Origin: Bacteroidota bacterium
GTDB lineage: Bacteria > Bacteroidota > Bacteroidia > Chitinophagales > Chitinophagaceae
Length of the DNA: 63,900 bases
Assembly: GCA_018268085.1 (NCBI GenBank)
Contig: JAFDXE010000026.1
Coordinates: forward strand, 1 to 63,900
Reading direction: 5' to 3'
The translations under genes were made by a program, and so were the position numbers. The notes below the pieces were generated by a model. That model was not told the DNA's origin. It worked only from the letters and a program-made list of their open reading frames with translations, and did not search any database. Shown piece by piece: positions 18,911-28,540 of the stretch. Numbering within the stretch: position 1 is the stretch's first letter; each line of letters begins with the position of its first letter.

Positions 18911-19624
18911 ATGCTTCCTAAATACAAGCGGATTCTTTTAAAACTTTCAGGCGAATCTTTAATGGGCGATAAGAATTTTGGAATGGATTCGAATGTTATT
19001 GCACAATATGCACAGGATATTAAACAGGTTACCGAAATGGGCGTACAGGTTGCCCTCGTAATTGGAGGCGGTAATATCTATCGCGGTATGAACGAAGCGG
19101 AAACCGGTATCGAAAGAGCACAAGGCGATTATATGGGAATGCTCGCAACCGTTATTAATGGTATGGCGGTTCAGAGTGGTTTGGAAAAAGTAGGCGTTTA
19201 CACCCGTTTGCAAAGTGCCATTAAAATGGAACAGGTTGCCGAACCCTATATCAGGAGAAGAGCCATGAGGCATCTGGAAAAAGGAAGGGTTGTAATTTTC
19301 GGAGCCGGAACCGGAAATCCTTACTTTACTACAGATACAGCCGGTTCGTTAAGGGCCATTGAAATAAAAGCAGATGTTATTTTAAAAGGAACAAGAGTTG
19401 ATGGCATTTATACTGCCGATCCGGAAAAAGACCCTAAGGCTACCCGTTATGAAAAGATAAGTTATTCGGAATGTATTTCAAAAAAGCTGAGCGTAATGGA
19501 TATGACTGCATTTACACTTTGCATGGAAAATAATCTTCCGATCATTGTTTTTGATATGAATAAACCGGGTAATTTATTAAGTGTAGTTACGGGTGAAAAA
19601 GTAGGTACACTCGTTAGCAATTGA
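18911..19624 (+). CDS. pyrH: UMP kinase
   Basis: A 237-residue hexameric kinase converting UMP to UDP with ATP in pyrimidine synthesis. Amino-acid kinase family signatures are [15 protein letters not shown] at the start, [10 protein letters not shown], the allosteric and UMP-binding region [12 protein letters not shown], and [13 protein letters not shown], then [14 protein letters not shown]. In many bacteria pyrH sits beside tsf; here a 4-kb two-component pair separates them. It has its own promoter and terminator. Confidence 0.97.
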   Translation: MLPKYKRILLKLSGESLMGDKNFGMDSNVIAQYAQDIKQVTEMGVQVALVIGGGNIYRGMNEAETGIERAQGDYMGMLATVINGMAVQSGLEKVGVYTRLQSAIKMEQVAEPYIRRRAMRHLEKGRVVIFGAGTGNPYFTTDTAGSLRAIEIKADVILKGTRVDGIYTADPEKDPKATRYEKISYSECISKKLSVMDMTAFTLCMENNLPIIVFDMNKPGNLLSVVTGEKVGTLVSN

Positions 19625-19654
19625 TTCCTGTTTTTATTGGATATACTATTTTTT

Positions 19655-19678
19655 AAAAGCGGCGTTATAGCCGCTTTT
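19655..19678 (+). terminator. Rho-independent terminator of pyrH
   Basis: A perfect 9-bp stem (AAAAGCGGC with GCCGCTTTT) closes a 6-base loop and is followed by GTTTTT, 30 bases after the pyrH stop. Confidence 0.85.
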
Positions 19679-19702
19679 GTTTTTCAGAACCGCTATAAAA
19701 TA

Positions 19703-19732
19703 ACAAAAGCTGTCTACCAGAACAGCTTTTGT
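19703..19732. terminator. Second hairpin between convergent genes
   Basis: A perfect 11-bp stem (ACAAAAGCTGT with ACAGCTTTTGT) with an 8-base loop. It lies between pyrH and the convergent barrel gene and could terminate either strand. Confidence 0.5.
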
Positions 19733-19818
19733 ACCCTCATATAATAAGCACTTAATAAGTTTGCTTATATACAATTACGATATAGATACTTTCAGTTTAA
19801 TTTTCGTTGTCTGAAATT

Positions 19819-21408
19819 TTAAAAATCTATTCTTACGCCTAATCTCAGGCCAACAGTTGTATATTTTTGTTTCAATGTGATGCCCGATTTGTTAGCTGGG
19901 GAAAAATTATACCTGAAATAAGGCTCTCCAAGCAGATACATTTTACCCGTTACATGATAATAGAAAGAGGCTGCAGCAGTAAAACCAATACCCACATTTG
20001 TTTTGAACTGGTAAGCAGAATTTGTTTTACCTGTAGTAATACTAACTGGTTGGAGTGCACTATCGAGTACATCACCCTTCTGCCAGCTATACGCATTAAA
20101 TATTACACCTGCATTTATATTGGTACGCAGTTTTTTATTTCCGAATTCATAACCTAAGGTTAATGGTATATCTACCGTTTTATACCTGTTACGGGTAGTC
20201 TTATAACGGGTACCTGTAGTCGCATAACTTCCGATGGTATCACCTACCGGGCCAAGCTCATACACATTTTGAACGATATGACTTTGGGCATATTTGAATT
20301 GTTCATTTATCTGGCTGTAATTAATACCCGTGCGGAAACTCAGCCCGTTGCCGAATACTTTCGTATAACGTATACCGATACTAAAGGCGGAAGTAAACCG
20401 GGTACTCTCTTTTCTTTTTTTCAGGTAAGTAGAATTTGCCGTATCATTAAAAGTTCTGAAAACATAATCGGGGCCGCCATACACATCAAAATAACTTGTA
20501 TTGGCTGCTTCATTTCGGATTACGCCAGGGCATGGAATGGTATAAGCCGGCATTTTCAGTTCCTTAATAGAAAGAGAAAAGGTTTTGTCAAAAGGATTGC
20601 TATTCACATCCAGCCAGGATTTTGTAAGACTGCTCACAGCAATATCGTTTTCGGAAGTATTCTTTTCTTCGGTGGCATCCTGAGATAATCCTTCTGCATC
20701 CGGACTATCCGTTTTTAATCTGTGTTTTGCAGCCGATTTTGCCTTTGTATTTCTTTTCGTACTCATCGATTCATTTCCATCGTTTGCATCGGTATCTTCA
20801 TTGCCAGCGTTGGCTACAGCGTTACGTGCATGTTCAGGGTTTGGATGATGCGAATTGTTACTGGCTGTCCGGATTTCTTTTTCGGTATTTCTGTTAGTGG
20901 TTACCGTTAGCTTGCCATTTTCATTTACTGCTTCATCATGTTGCCTGCTTGTTGATGCATTTTTAACCGTATTACCGGTGCCTGTAGCTACCGTATTTTC
21001 TTCAATTATGTTATTGTTGTTGTTATGGGTTGTACCTTCTGCCGGTGTTTGAGCTGTTGCATTGGTTCCGGTTGAAACTGATCCGGAAGTTGGTTCGTTT
21101 ATGGCGTTAGTATTTCTTTGAGATAGACCGTTGGTTTTTTCTGTTGAGTTAACATTGTTTACACTGCCAGTGTGCTGTTCTGTATTTCCGGGTGTATTGT
21201 TTTGAAGAAAAAGATATCCGCCGCCGGCCAGCAACAGTAACAAAGCTGCAATCAGCAGTTTTCCGTTACGGGTATTGAAAAAGAAGCCAACGGGTTTCCG
21301 TTTTTCCTTTTCCGCCATGATATTTTCCCACACCTGTGGAGGCACTTCCGGCTTATAATTGCCGAATTGCTTTTTAAAATGTTCGTCAAATGGAGAGTTA
21401 TTGATCAT
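19819..21408 (-). CDS. Anti-sigma-like membrane protein fused to an outer-membrane-type beta-barrel
   Basis: A 529-residue protein. About 47 cytoplasmic-looking residues (FDEHFKKQFGNYKPEVPPQVWENIM) resemble the start of Bacteroidota anti-sigma factors. One membrane segment follows (about 49-68, LLIAALLLLLAGGGYLF), then 170 residues rich in Asn, Thr, Ser and Glu, then about 230 residues of beta-barrel type (YGGPDYVFRTF, SIGIRYTKVFGNGLSFRTGINYS, TVGLRLGVRIDF). No cleavable signal peptide is seen. Its start overlaps the sigma-factor stop by 4 bases (ATGA), so the two are coupled. The likely role is to hold the sigma factor at the membrane, with the outer part sensing the envelope; that is inference. 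Confidence 0.7.
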   Translation of the reverse strand: MINNSPFDEHFKKQFGNYKPEVPPQVWENIMAEKEKRKPVGFFFNTRNGKLLIAALLLLLAGGGYLFLQNNTPGNTEQHTGSVNNVNSTEKTNGLSQRNTNAINEPTSGSVSTGTNATAQTPAEGTTHNNNNNIIEENTVATGTGNTVKNASTSRQHDEAVNENGKLTVTTNRNTEKEIRTASNNSHHPNPEHARNAVANAGNEDTDANDGNESMSTKRNTKAKSAAKHRLKTDSPDAEGLSQDATEEKNTSENDIAVSSLTKSWLDVNSNPFDKTFSLSIKELKMPAYTIPCPGVIRNEAANTSYFDVYGGPDYVFRTFNDTANSTYLKKRKESTRFTSAFSIGIRYTKVFGNGLSFRTGINYSQINEQFKYAQSHIVQNVYELGPVGDTIGSYATTGTRYKTTRNRYKTVDIPLTLGYEFGNKKLRTNINAGVIFNAYSWQKGDVLDSALQPVSITTGKTNSAYQFKTNVGIGFTAAASFYYHVTGKMYLLGEPYFRYNFSPANKSGITLKQKYTTVGLRLGVRIDF

Positions 21409-21947
21409 ACTGCTACCTTTTGTAATTCTAAAATTTGTTTTTGAAGCATTGTCCTGGCTTTTACCAGTTGACTCCTGCTTGTGCCGGCCTGGATGCCCAG
21501 CATTGCTGCTATTTCATCATGTTGAAATCCCTCGATCACATACAGGTTAAATATCAACCGGTATCCGTCTGGTAGTTTATTGATGAGGGCCAACAGGTCT
21601 TTTTCCGTCAGATGCCCGTAAGCGGTGGGATCGGCTGCAGGTTGCATACTTTCACTTACTTCATAACCCGTAATCTCTTTGTCGTACCTAGTAAGTGAAT
21701 ATTTCTTAATCGCTGTGTTTACAACGATACGGCGTATCCATCCTTCAAAGGATCCTTCAAACTTGAACTGTCTTATTTTGCTGAAAACTTTAATAAAAGA
21801 GTCCTGTAAAATGTCTTCTGCATCGGCTGAATTACGGGCATAGCGATGACATACGCCCAGCATACGGCTTGCGTACCGGTCAAAAACCTCCTTTTGACAG
21901 GCGGCCTCATCCCTTATACATCCTTTTATTAATTCATCTTCAGTCAA
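21405..21947 (-). CDS. ECF RNA polymerase sigma factor
   Basis: A 180-residue sigma-70 family factor with only regions 2 and 4. Region 2 has FDRYASRMLGVCHRYARNSADAEDILQDSFIKVF and GSFEGWIRRIVVNTAIKKY (in parts), and region 4 has LPDGYRLIFNLYVIEGFQHDEIAAMLGI and GTSRSQLVKARTMLQ. It is translationally coupled to the downstream barrel protein, its probable membrane partner. No regulon promoter can be derived from one site. Confidence 0.92.
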   Translation of the reverse strand: MTEDELIKGCIRDEAACQKEVFDRYASRMLGVCHRYARNSADAEDILQDSFIKVFSKIRQFKFEGSFEGWIRRIVVNTAIKKYSLTRYDKEITGYEVSESMQPAADPTAYGHLTEKDLLALINKLPDGYRLIFNLYVIEGFQHDEIAAMLGIQAGTSRSQLVKARTMLQKQILELQKVAV

Positions 21948-22098
21948 ATTAGTTCACGTATTTAACCTGACATGAGCGCATAAATTAGACGCCACACAGG
22001 CGAAATCTGTTGCCCACACTACCTGAATGGCGTAATAAATTTAAAAAAACAAGCCCATTTGCTGATTTAATTCTTACATTTAAAACTGCTGACCAGAT

Positions 22099-22593
22099 AT
22101 GTCTTCCGAAAATCTTCTACAACAACTAAAAAGTGAGAATGAGCTGTTGCATATACAGCTCAACGATCTGAATGAAATGATCGGTGCCAGGGAAGAAGAA
22201 CTGGAATTGCTCCGCAAAAAAGCTGCTCATGCAACCGCCTTACAAAGCAGGCTGGATATGAACTTAGATGAGTTTTACCAGATGCAGGATACCATCGGTA
22301 ACCAGCAACAATATGCTGAAGGTGCAGCGCAAAGAGAAGCGTCCATGGAAAAAGAACTGATCCAGTCTATTGAAATGGAAACACAGTTATACACCCTCAA
22401 AGATCAATACGAAAGTACTAAAGCAGCGCTCGCTGATGTTAGCATGGAATTGGATAAACTGGCTTCGATTCATAAAGAACTGGCCGCATTAAAATCCAGG
22501 ATTACAGAACTGGAGAGCGACCTCGAAATTGCACAACTCGAAATCGGGTTTTTAAAAGAAGAAGTAGAGAAGTATCGGAAAGAAGCGGAATAA
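22099..22593 (+). CDS. Coiled-coil protein of unknown function
   Basis: A 164-residue acidic protein predicted to be almost entirely alpha-helical coiled coil, with heptad-like Leu spacing from residue 4 to the end (LLQQLKSENELLHIQLNDLN ... ELESDLEIAQLEIGFLKEE). No signal peptide, membrane segment or catalytic motif is present. It stands alone between the divergent sigma gene and pdxH, in the same direction as pdxH. I do not recognise a specific family. Confidence 0.7.
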   Translation: MSSENLLQQLKSENELLHIQLNDLNEMIGAREEELELLRKKAAHATALQSRLDMNLDEFYQMQDTIGNQQQYAEGAAQREASMEKELIQSIEMETQLYTLKDQYESTKAALADVSMELDKLASIHKELAALKSRITELESDLEIAQLEIGFLKEEVEKYRKEAE

Positions 22594-22691
22594 TTATTCT
22601 GCATACCGGTTGCAGCTAACCATCTGCTCACGAACCATGCTTACTTTTTTATTTGGGTTAATTGAATGAATTTTACAGTGAAAAATATAAC

Positions 22692-23330
22692 ATGGAACAT
22701 ATAGCCCATATCAGGAAGGAATACAAACTGGAAATACTTACAGAAGAAGCAACTGAAAAAGATCCCATACTGCAATTTGAAAAATGGTGGCGACAAGCTA
22801 TTGAAAGCAATATTGATGAAGTTAATGCCATGACCTTAAGTACGGTAAATATAAACGGCCAGCCATCTGCAAGAATTGTTTTACTGAAAGGATACAATAA
22901 AGACGGCTTTGTTTTTTTTACGAATTATAACAGTCATAAATCAACCGACATACTTCACAATCCCCATGTAAGCCTTGTTTTTTTCTGGAAAGAACTCGAA
23001 CGACAGATTCGTATAGAAGGGCTGGCTTCAAAAGTGAGCGAGGAAGAGAGTGAAAATTATTTTCAGTCGAGGCCGGAACAAAGTAAGATTGGTGCATGGG
23101 CATCACCGCAAAGCACTATTATACAATCCCGGGAGGAGCTTGAAAAAAATGAAGCAGCATTTACACAACAGTTCCTGGGAAAAGAAATACCGAGGCCGCC
23201 GCACTGGGGCGGATTTATTGTAAAACCTGTATTGATGGAATTCTGGCAGGGCAGGCCGGGAAGGTTACACGACAGGATCTGCTATCATTTGGAAAACAAT
23301 CACTGGATTAAAAACAGGCTGGCACCTTAA
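22692..23330 (+). CDS. pdxH: Pyridoxamine 5'-phosphate oxidase
   Basis: A 212-residue FMN enzyme that oxidises pyridoxine or pyridoxamine phosphate to pyridoxal phosphate. Signatures are AMTLSTVNINGQPSARIVLLKGY, FTNYNSHKSTDI, VSLVFFWKELERQIRIEG, SRPEQSKIGAWASPQS (with Q-S motif) and the C-terminal PHWGGFIVKP...EFWQGRPGRLHDR. Relative to the family, the FMN and PLP residues appear intact. The ATG at 22692 is preferred; an in-frame TTG 30 bases upstream is possible. Confidence 0.96.
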   Translation: MEHIAHIRKEYKLEILTEEATEKDPILQFEKWWRQAIESNIDEVNAMTLSTVNINGQPSARIVLLKGYNKDGFVFFTNYNSHKSTDILHNPHVSLVFFWKELERQIRIEGLASKVSEEESENYFQSRPEQSKIGAWASPQSTIIQSREELEKNEAAFTQQFLGKEIPRPPHWGGFIVKPVLMEFWQGRPGRLHDRICYHLENNHWIKNRLAP

Positions 23331-23331
23331 T

Positions 23332-23372
23332 AAAAATGGAAACCCGGAAAGCAATTGCCTGCCCGGATTTCC
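23332..23372 (-). terminator. Rho-independent terminator of the Thx gene
   Basis: On the minus strand, ten pairs (GGAAATCCGG with CCGGGTTTCC, one G-U) are followed by ATTTTTAT. It begins 16 bases after the Thx stop and abuts the convergent pdxH gene. Confidence 0.65.
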
Positions 23373-23388
23373 ACTACATTCATTGTGC

Positions 23389-23529
23389 TTATTTACTTTT
23401 TTTAGAAGCAGTTTTTGCAGGAGCTGCTTTTGCAGCAGGTGCGGTAGTTGCTTTTTTTGCCGGCCTTGTTTTTCCAAAACTACCTGCGAAAATTTTTCCT
23501 TTTTTGGTTTTGATATCACCACGTCCCAT
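23389..23529 (-). CDS. 30S ribosomal protein Thx
   Basis: A 46-residue basic protein reading MGRGDIKTKKGKIFAGSFGK, then TRPAKKAT and an Ala-Lys-Pro-rich tail ending KKSK. The start matches the Thx/THX family (GKGDKKTKRGK...G.YGKSRPRK), which binds in the head of the small ribosomal subunit. The tail resembles the low-complexity ends of several Bacteroidota Thx proteins. It is shorter than usual gene-calling cut-offs and lies antisense to a spurious hydrophobic reading frame. It follows the HU gene on the same strand, with a terminator between them. Confidence 0.85.
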   Translation of the reverse strand: MGRGDIKTKKGKIFAGSFGKTRPAKKATTAPAAKAAPAKTASKKSK

Positions 23530-23562
23530 ATAAAATTATTTTTTTGGTTGCGTAAAGTTATA

Positions 23563-23595
23563 AGAAAAAAAGCAAGACACAGTTGGGTCTTGCTT
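23563..23595 (-). terminator. Rho-independent terminator of the HU gene
   Basis: On the minus strand a 9-bp perfect stem (AAGCAAGAC with GTCTTGCTT) is followed by a run of T, 20 bases after the HU stop. Confidence 0.85.
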
Positions 23596-23615
23596 CAACA
23601 TGTTTTTAAAGAGAA

Positions 23616-23885
23616 TTACATTTTGCTCGCTAATTCTTTACCTGCTTTAAATCTTGCAACTTTCTTTGCTTTGATTTTAATTACAGCACCTGTTTGCGGA
23701 TTGCGTCCGTTACGTGCTGCTCTTTTAGAAACCGAGAAAGTTCCAAAACCTACTAAGGTAACTTTGTTACCACTTTTCAATGTTTTTGTTACTGCTTCAA
23801 TAAAAGAATCCAAAGAAGCATTTGCCTGTGTTTTAGTGATACCGGCGTCATCAGCGATTTTTGCAATTAATTCTGCTTTGTTCAT
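23616..23885 (-). CDS. HU-family DNA-binding protein
   Basis: An 89-residue histone-like protein that bends DNA as a dimer. It has [20 protein letters not shown] at the start, [30 protein letters not shown] as the beta-arm with the intercalating Pro, and [10 protein letters not shown] near the end. Normal length, complete. A -7-like TATATTTGC lies 29 bases upstream on the minus strand (23914-23922), without a clear -33 element. Confidence 0.96.
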   Translation of the reverse strand: MNKAELIAKIADDAGITKTQANASLDSFIEAVTKTLKSGNKVTLVGFGTFSVSKRAARNGRNPQTGAVIKIKAKKVARFKAGKELASKM

Positions 23886-24165
23886 AATATAATGTTTGAG
23901 AATTTTTAGAGGGGCAAATATAGAAGGTTTTTATTGGGAATAAAATTTTTTTTACCGGAATTCATTGAAGTGATAATGCTTTCAAACCCGCTGTGCATCA
24001 GCATTTCAAAGGAAATGCAATTGTTGGTTTTTTCAGATGAGTTATATCATATCGGCTGAAACCCTTGCTGGCATTGATTTTCATAATGTATGCAGTTACA
24101 ATGCTTTGCTGGTGCGGCTTTTAGAGGAATGGCCAGAGTGAAAAATGCGTTTTTATTTTACACAA

Positions 24166-24471
24166 TTAGTGCACAACTTCCATTACCGATCTGAATGCAA
24201 TGAATTTATTACCCCATTTATCAAAACTTTTTTCACGCATTTCAACTGCAAATTTTTCAATATACCTGTTGTACAAAGATTTACTTTCAGCAAAATACTG
24301 AATGGCATAGGTAGGACCTTCGGTTTCATCTGTTTCAAGCAATCGTAAAATTGTGGCACGTTCAAAACAACCGGTATTAATTACTTCCGGAATGTGTTCT
24401 TCTTTCAACCATTTGATCCACGCTTCATGAATGGCATGTTCGGGCTTAATGGTTACATTGTAGACGATCAT
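24166..24471 (-). CDS. DUF4286 family protein
   Basis: A 101-residue small cytoplasmic protein with the DUF4286 pattern: MIVYNVTIKPEHAIHEAWIKWL, HIPEVINTGCFERATILRLL and TYAIQYFAESKSLYNRYI. The fold is probably ferredoxin-like, similar to small monooxygenase-type proteins, but its function is not known. It starts 4 bases after the xth stop and so shares that transcript. Confidence 0.8.
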   Translation of the reverse strand: MIVYNVTIKPEHAIHEAWIKWLKEEHIPEVINTGCFERATILRLLETDETEGPTYAIQYFAESKSLYNRYIEKFAVEMREKSFDKWGNKFIAFRSVMEVVH

Positions 24472-24475
24472 CGGT

Positions 24476-25243
24476 TTATTTTTTTATTTCCAGGTAAATT
24501 GGGCAGTGGTCGCTGTGTTTAACATCAGGATAAATATCTGCAGCAACAAGTTGTTTTTTCATCGGTTCGGTAACCGTGAAATAATCTATACGCCATCCCT
24601 TATTATTCAACCGTACGCTGGGAAAACGCTGGCTCCACCAGCTATAACGATGAGGCTCAGCATGAAAATGCCTGAAAGTATCTATCCAGCCACCACTTAA
24701 AAATTTATCCATCCATGCACGCTCTTCCGGTAAAAATCCGGATGAATTTTTATTTCCTTTCGGATCGTGAATATCAATTTCGCGGTGAGCAATATTGTAA
24801 TCGCCGCATAAAATGATTTTTGGATTTTTCTTTTTTATGGTATTGAGATAGCCGTGAAATTCATCGAGCCACTGGTATTTATAGGTTTGCCTTTCATTGC
24901 CGGAAGTGCCCGAAGGAAAATAGGCATTGATGAGTTTAACATCACCAAACTGCAATTCAATCACCCTGCCTTCTGCATCACTCATTTCAAAACCGGATCC
25001 TGTTTTTACATTATCGGGTTTTATTTTCGTAAACACCGCAACGCCACTATATCCTTTTTTTTGTGCACTGAACCAGTGATGTTCAAAGCCAAGGTCTTCC
25101 AGGGCTTTTACATCCACATCAGTTTTTTCCGCTTTAGTTTCCTGTAAACAAATAACATCTGCCGGATCAGTTTTTAACCAGTCGGTTAAACCTTTTTTCA
25201 TGGCGGCACGAATGCCGTTTACGTTGTAAGAGATGATACGCAT
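24476..25243 (-). CDS. xth: Exodeoxyribonuclease III (AP endonuclease)
   Basis: A 255-residue DNA-repair nuclease that cuts at abasic sites and removes 3' blocks. Endonuclease/exonuclease/phosphatase motifs are complete: SYNVNGIRA, CLQETKAE with the metal Glu, NAYFPSG, LCGDYNIAHREIDIHDPK, WIDTFR and WRIDYF, then KHSDHCPIYLEI with the catalytic Asp-His. Followed 4 bases later by the DUF4286 gene. Confidence 0.95.
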   Translation of the reverse strand: MRIISYNVNGIRAAMKKGLTDWLKTDPADVICLQETKAEKTDVDVKALEDLGFEHHWFSAQKKGYSGVAVFTKIKPDNVKTGSGFEMSDAEGRVIELQFGDVKLINAYFPSGTSGNERQTYKYQWLDEFHGYLNTIKKKNPKIILCGDYNIAHREIDIHDPKGNKNSSGFLPEERAWMDKFLSGGWIDTFRHFHAEPHRYSWWSQRFPSVRLNNKGWRIDYFTVTEPMKKQLVAADIYPDVKHSDHCPIYLEIKK

Positions 25244-25360
25244 TGGAATAAATTGAACAGCAAAAATAGGGAGGAAATGTTGTTCACTTTGTTGTGGCAG
25301 TTTACAACAGATCCCGCCTGCAATTCAATGAAATAAATTTTTGTAATCTATCAACGGAAA

Positions 25361-28072
25361 TTATTCAAGAATTGGCCGCAACCATTTTGTAGCTTCCTCT
25401 ACACTCATACCTTTTCTTTTTGCATAATCTTCCAGTTGATCTTTGCCGATCTTTCCTACACCAAAATATTTACTTTCTGGATGTGCAAAGTACCAACCGC
25501 AAACCGATGCGGCAGGATACATGGCCAAAGATTCAGTGAGGTGAATTCCTGTAGCAGCTTCACCACCCAGTAATTCAAATAATTTATATTTTTCGGTGTG
25601 ATCGGGGCAGGCAGGATATCCAGGTGCCGGACGAATACCCGAATAGGATTCGTTTATTAATTCTTCGTTGCTGAGTTGTTCGTTTTTGGCATATCCCCAG
25701 AATTCTTTCCTGGTTCTGGCATGCATCAATTCGGCAAATGCTTCTGCTAAGCGATCGGCGAGTGCTTGTAAAATGATCTTGTTATAATCATCGTGATTTT
25801 TTTCAAATCGTTTGATGTGTTCTTCGATGCCCTGTATTGTTACCGAAAATGCGCCGATGTAATCTGTTCCGGAATCTGATACCAGGTCGGCCAGTGAAAG
25901 ATTCGCCTGGCCTTCTGCTTTTTTAATTTGCTGGCGAAGGAATTCGAGTGATATTTTCGTGTTATTGTTTTTTACTGCAACCGTATCTGCAGCGGTTTTT
26001 TGCGCCGGCCAGAATCCAACTGCTGCTTTTGCCTGCAACCATTTTTCATCAATTACCTGTTTAAGTAATTTTTGTGCATCGTTATATAAAACGGTTGCTT
26101 CTTTTCCAATAACCGGGTCGCTTAACAGTGCAGGAAATTTTCCATGCATTTCCCATGCAATAAAGAATGGCTGCCAATCGATATACTGCGCTATTGCAGA
26201 AAGATCGTAATCTGCAAAATATTTTGTACCGGTGAACGATGGTGTTACGGGTTTAAACTGCTGCCAGTTAATTGGTAAGCCGTTCTTTTGTGCGTCTGTA
26301 AAAGGCAAATACTGTTTTACCGATTTTTTATTACCGAAATCACTCCGGAGTTTTTCATATTCAGCCTTAACGTCATTAATGAATGTGGTTTTCGTTTCCT
26401 GGTTGAGCAAACTACCGGCAACGGTTACACTACGGCTGGCATCGAGTACATGTATTACGCCATGTTCATATTCCGGTGCAATTTTTACGGCTGTATGCAT
26501 ACGGCTGGTGGTGGCGCCCCCGATAAGTAAGGGCAGGTTCAACTGTTGCCGTGCCATTTCTCTTCCTATATGCACCATTTCATCTAAAGAAGGAGTGATT
26601 AATCCGCTCAAACCAATAATGTCTACCTTATGTTTTTTTGCTTCTGATAAAATTTTATCCGCCGGCACCATTACCCCGAGATCAATTATTTCGTAACCAT
26701 TACATCCCAACACAACACCTACAATGTTTTTCCCGATATCATGTACGTCTCCCTTAACGGTTGCAAGCAATATTTTAGCTGCGCCTGTTGCTTCTTCATT
26801 GGTGGTTCCGTTTGCGAGGGCTGCCTGGCGTTTGTCTTCTTTTTCCTGTTCAATAAATGGTGTGAGTACTGCAACGGCTTTTTTCATTACACGTGCACTT
26901 TTTACCACCTGCGGCAGGAACATTTTGCCTGCGCCAAATAAATCACCAACGATGTTCATGCCATCCATTAACGGACCTTCAATTACATCCAGCGGCTTTG
27001 GATATTGTTGCCTTGCTTCTTCGGTATCCTGTTCGATGTAATCTGTAATTCCGTTTACCAGTGAATGGGCAATGCGTTTTTCTACAGTATCATTTCTCCA
27101 GCTTTCATCCTTTACGGTTTCCTTTGCTTTCGATTTTACAGTTTCAGCAAACTGGATTAATTTTTCTGTGGCCTCGTTGTTTTCATTGTTCCGGTTGAGA
27201 ATTACATCTTCACACAATTGTTTTAACTGCGGTTCTATTTCATCATACACAACAAGCTGACCGGCATTTACAATGCCCATGTCCATTCCTGCTGCAATGG
27301 CATGAAACAGGAATACGCTGTGAATGGCTTCTCTTACATGATCGTTACCCCTGAATGAAAAAGATACGTTACTCACACCACCACTTACTTTGGTAAGCGG
27401 CATTAGTTTTTTTATTTCCCTGGTTGCTTCAATAAAGTCTACCGCGTAATTATTGTGTTCTTCAATACCGGTTGCAATAGCGAAAATATTCGGATCAAAA
27501 ATGATATCCTGCGGATCGTAGCCGACCTGTTCGGTAAGTATTTTATACGCTCTTTTACAGATTTCTATTTTTCGTTCTTTTGTATCTGCCTGTCCAACTT
27601 CATCGAATGCCATTACGATTACTGCTGCGCCGAAGCTTTTACAGGTGAATGCCTGTTCAATAAATTTTTCTTCTCCTTCTTTTAATGAAATGGAATTTAC
27701 AATGCATTTTCCCTGTACGCATTTTAATCCTGCTTCAATGATTTCAAACTTGCTGCTGTCGATCATGATGGGGATGCGTGCAATGTCTGGTTCTGCCTGC
27801 ACCAGGTTCAGGAAATTTTTCATGGCTTCCACACCATCAAGCATGGCATCATCCATATTTACATCAATTACCTGTGCGCCGCTTTCTACCTGTTGGCGGG
27901 CTACAGATAATGCTTCTTCAAATTGTCCATCCCGGATAAGGCGTGCGAATTTTTTACTACCGGTTACATTTGTTCGCTCACCTACGTTTACAAAATTCGT
28001 TTCCGGGCGAATGGTGAGGGGTTCGAGGCCGCTAAGGCGGAGATAAGGTTTGATGTGTATTTGTTCGGTCAT
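25361..28072 (-). CDS. metH: Methionine synthase, folate/B12/activation part (split MetH)
   Basis: A 903-residue protein carrying the last three modules of cobalamin-dependent MetH, which makes methionine from homocysteine and methyltetrahydrofolate. The pterin-binding domain is at about 20-280 ([26 protein letters not shown]). The B12 cap and Rossmann domains are at about 310-580, with DVHDIG (cobalt ligand His444) and [17 protein letters not shown]. The AdoMet reactivation domain is at about 590-900, with [12 protein letters not shown]. The homocysteine-activating domain is encoded by a separate gene at 28583-29602. The two halves would normally be adjacent; here a GxxExxY element sits between them. 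Confidence 0.96.
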   Translation of the reverse strand: MTEQIHIKPYLRLSGLEPLTIRPETNFVNVGERTNVTGSKKFARLIRDGQFEEALSVARQQVESGAQVIDVNMDDAMLDGVEAMKNFLNLVQAEPDIARIPIMIDSSKFEIIEAGLKCVQGKCIVNSISLKEGEEKFIEQAFTCKSFGAAVIVMAFDEVGQADTKERKIEICKRAYKILTEQVGYDPQDIIFDPNIFAIATGIEEHNNYAVDFIEATREIKKLMPLTKVSGGVSNVSFSFRGNDHVREAIHSVFLFHAIAAGMDMGIVNAGQLVVYDEIEPQLKQLCEDVILNRNNENNEATEKLIQFAETVKSKAKETVKDESWRNDTVEKRIAHSLVNGITDYIEQDTEEARQQYPKPLDVIEGPLMDGMNIVGDLFGAGKMFLPQVVKSARVMKKAVAVLTPFIEQEKEDKRQAALANGTTNEEATGAAKILLATVKGDVHDIGKNIVGVVLGCNGYEIIDLGVMVPADKILSEAKKHKVDIIGLSGLITPSLDEMVHIGREMARQQLNLPLLIGGATTSRMHTAVKIAPEYEHGVIHVLDASRSVTVAGSLLNQETKTTFINDVKAEYEKLRSDFGNKKSVKQYLPFTDAQKNGLPINWQQFKPVTPSFTGTKYFADYDLSAIAQYIDWQPFFIAWEMHGKFPALLSDPVIGKEATVLYNDAQKLLKQVIDEKWLQAKAAVGFWPAQKTAADTVAVKNNNTKISLEFLRQQIKKAEGQANLSLADLVSDSGTDYIGAFSVTIQGIEEHIKRFEKNHDDYNKIILQALADRLAEAFAELMHARTRKEFWGYAKNEQLSNEELINESYSGIRPAPGYPACPDHTEKYKLFELLGGEAATGIHLTESLAMYPAASVCGWYFAHPESKYFGVGKIGKDQLEDYAKRKGMSVEEATKWLRPILE

Positions 28073-28085
28073 AGATTTTATTTTT

Positions 28086-28130
28086 AACCACAGAGGACAA
28101 GGAGGTATTCACTAAGTTTCACAAGGTGAA
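28086..28130 (+). repeat. Left terminal inverted repeat
   Basis: It starts AACCACAGAGGACAAGGAGG. The first 21 positions match the reverse complement of the right end at 17, and the similarity continues through TTCAC and a CACA block with one gap. Confidence 0.6.
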
Positions 28131-28526
28131 TCATAGCACTAATCTTTTTATGCCATGTTTCAGGCTACTGGTTTTAAAATTTAACAACAATCCGAGTTTG
28201 CATTTTGAGAGTTTTAAATATGTTAGCACCTGGGCGATGTGTACATCCGTAAAACATTCAATACATTTCGTTTCTACAATTATACTTTCTTCCACCATCA
28301 AATCCACTCTATAACCAACATCCATTTTTAAGTTATCGTAGTACAGTGGCATTCCCCTTTCTTTTTCAGTATAAATGCCATTTTTATTTAGTTCATAAAA
28401 CAGGCATTCTTTGTATGCAGATTCAAGGAGTCCGGGCCCTAGTTCAGAATGAATTTTAAAAGCATACTTTAATATGTTTTTTGACAGGCCATTTAGTTTT
28501 TCCAAAGTCTGAAGTTTAATCGTCAA
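28131..28526 (-). CDS. GxxExxY family protein (PD-(D/E)XK nuclease-like)
   Basis: A 131-residue protein. The family motif is present as GLLESAY (Gly32, Glu35, Tyr38). A PD-(D/E)XK-like core is seen as Asp75 in YRVDLMVEE and Glu85-x-Lys87 in IIVETKCIE, and the C terminus has the typical LKLSKCKLGLLLNF...LKHGIKRLVL (in parts). The family (TIGR04256, PDDEXK_3) has no proven function. It lies inside an inverted-repeat unit, in the same direction as both metH genes. Confidence 0.88.
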   Translation of the reverse strand: MTIKLQTLEKLNGLSKNILKYAFKIHSELGPGLLESAYKECLFYELNKNGIYTEKERGMPLYYDNLKMDVGYRVDLMVEESIIVETKCIECFTDVHIAQVLTYLKLSKCKLGLLLNFKTSSLKHGIKRLVL

Positions 28527-28540
28527 AGGGTAGAATATAT

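Noticed and set aside
23336..23533. A hydrophobic 65-codon plus-strand frame
   Set aside because: It is the complement of the Thx gene; the basic Thx product matches a known family and the hydrophobic frame does not.
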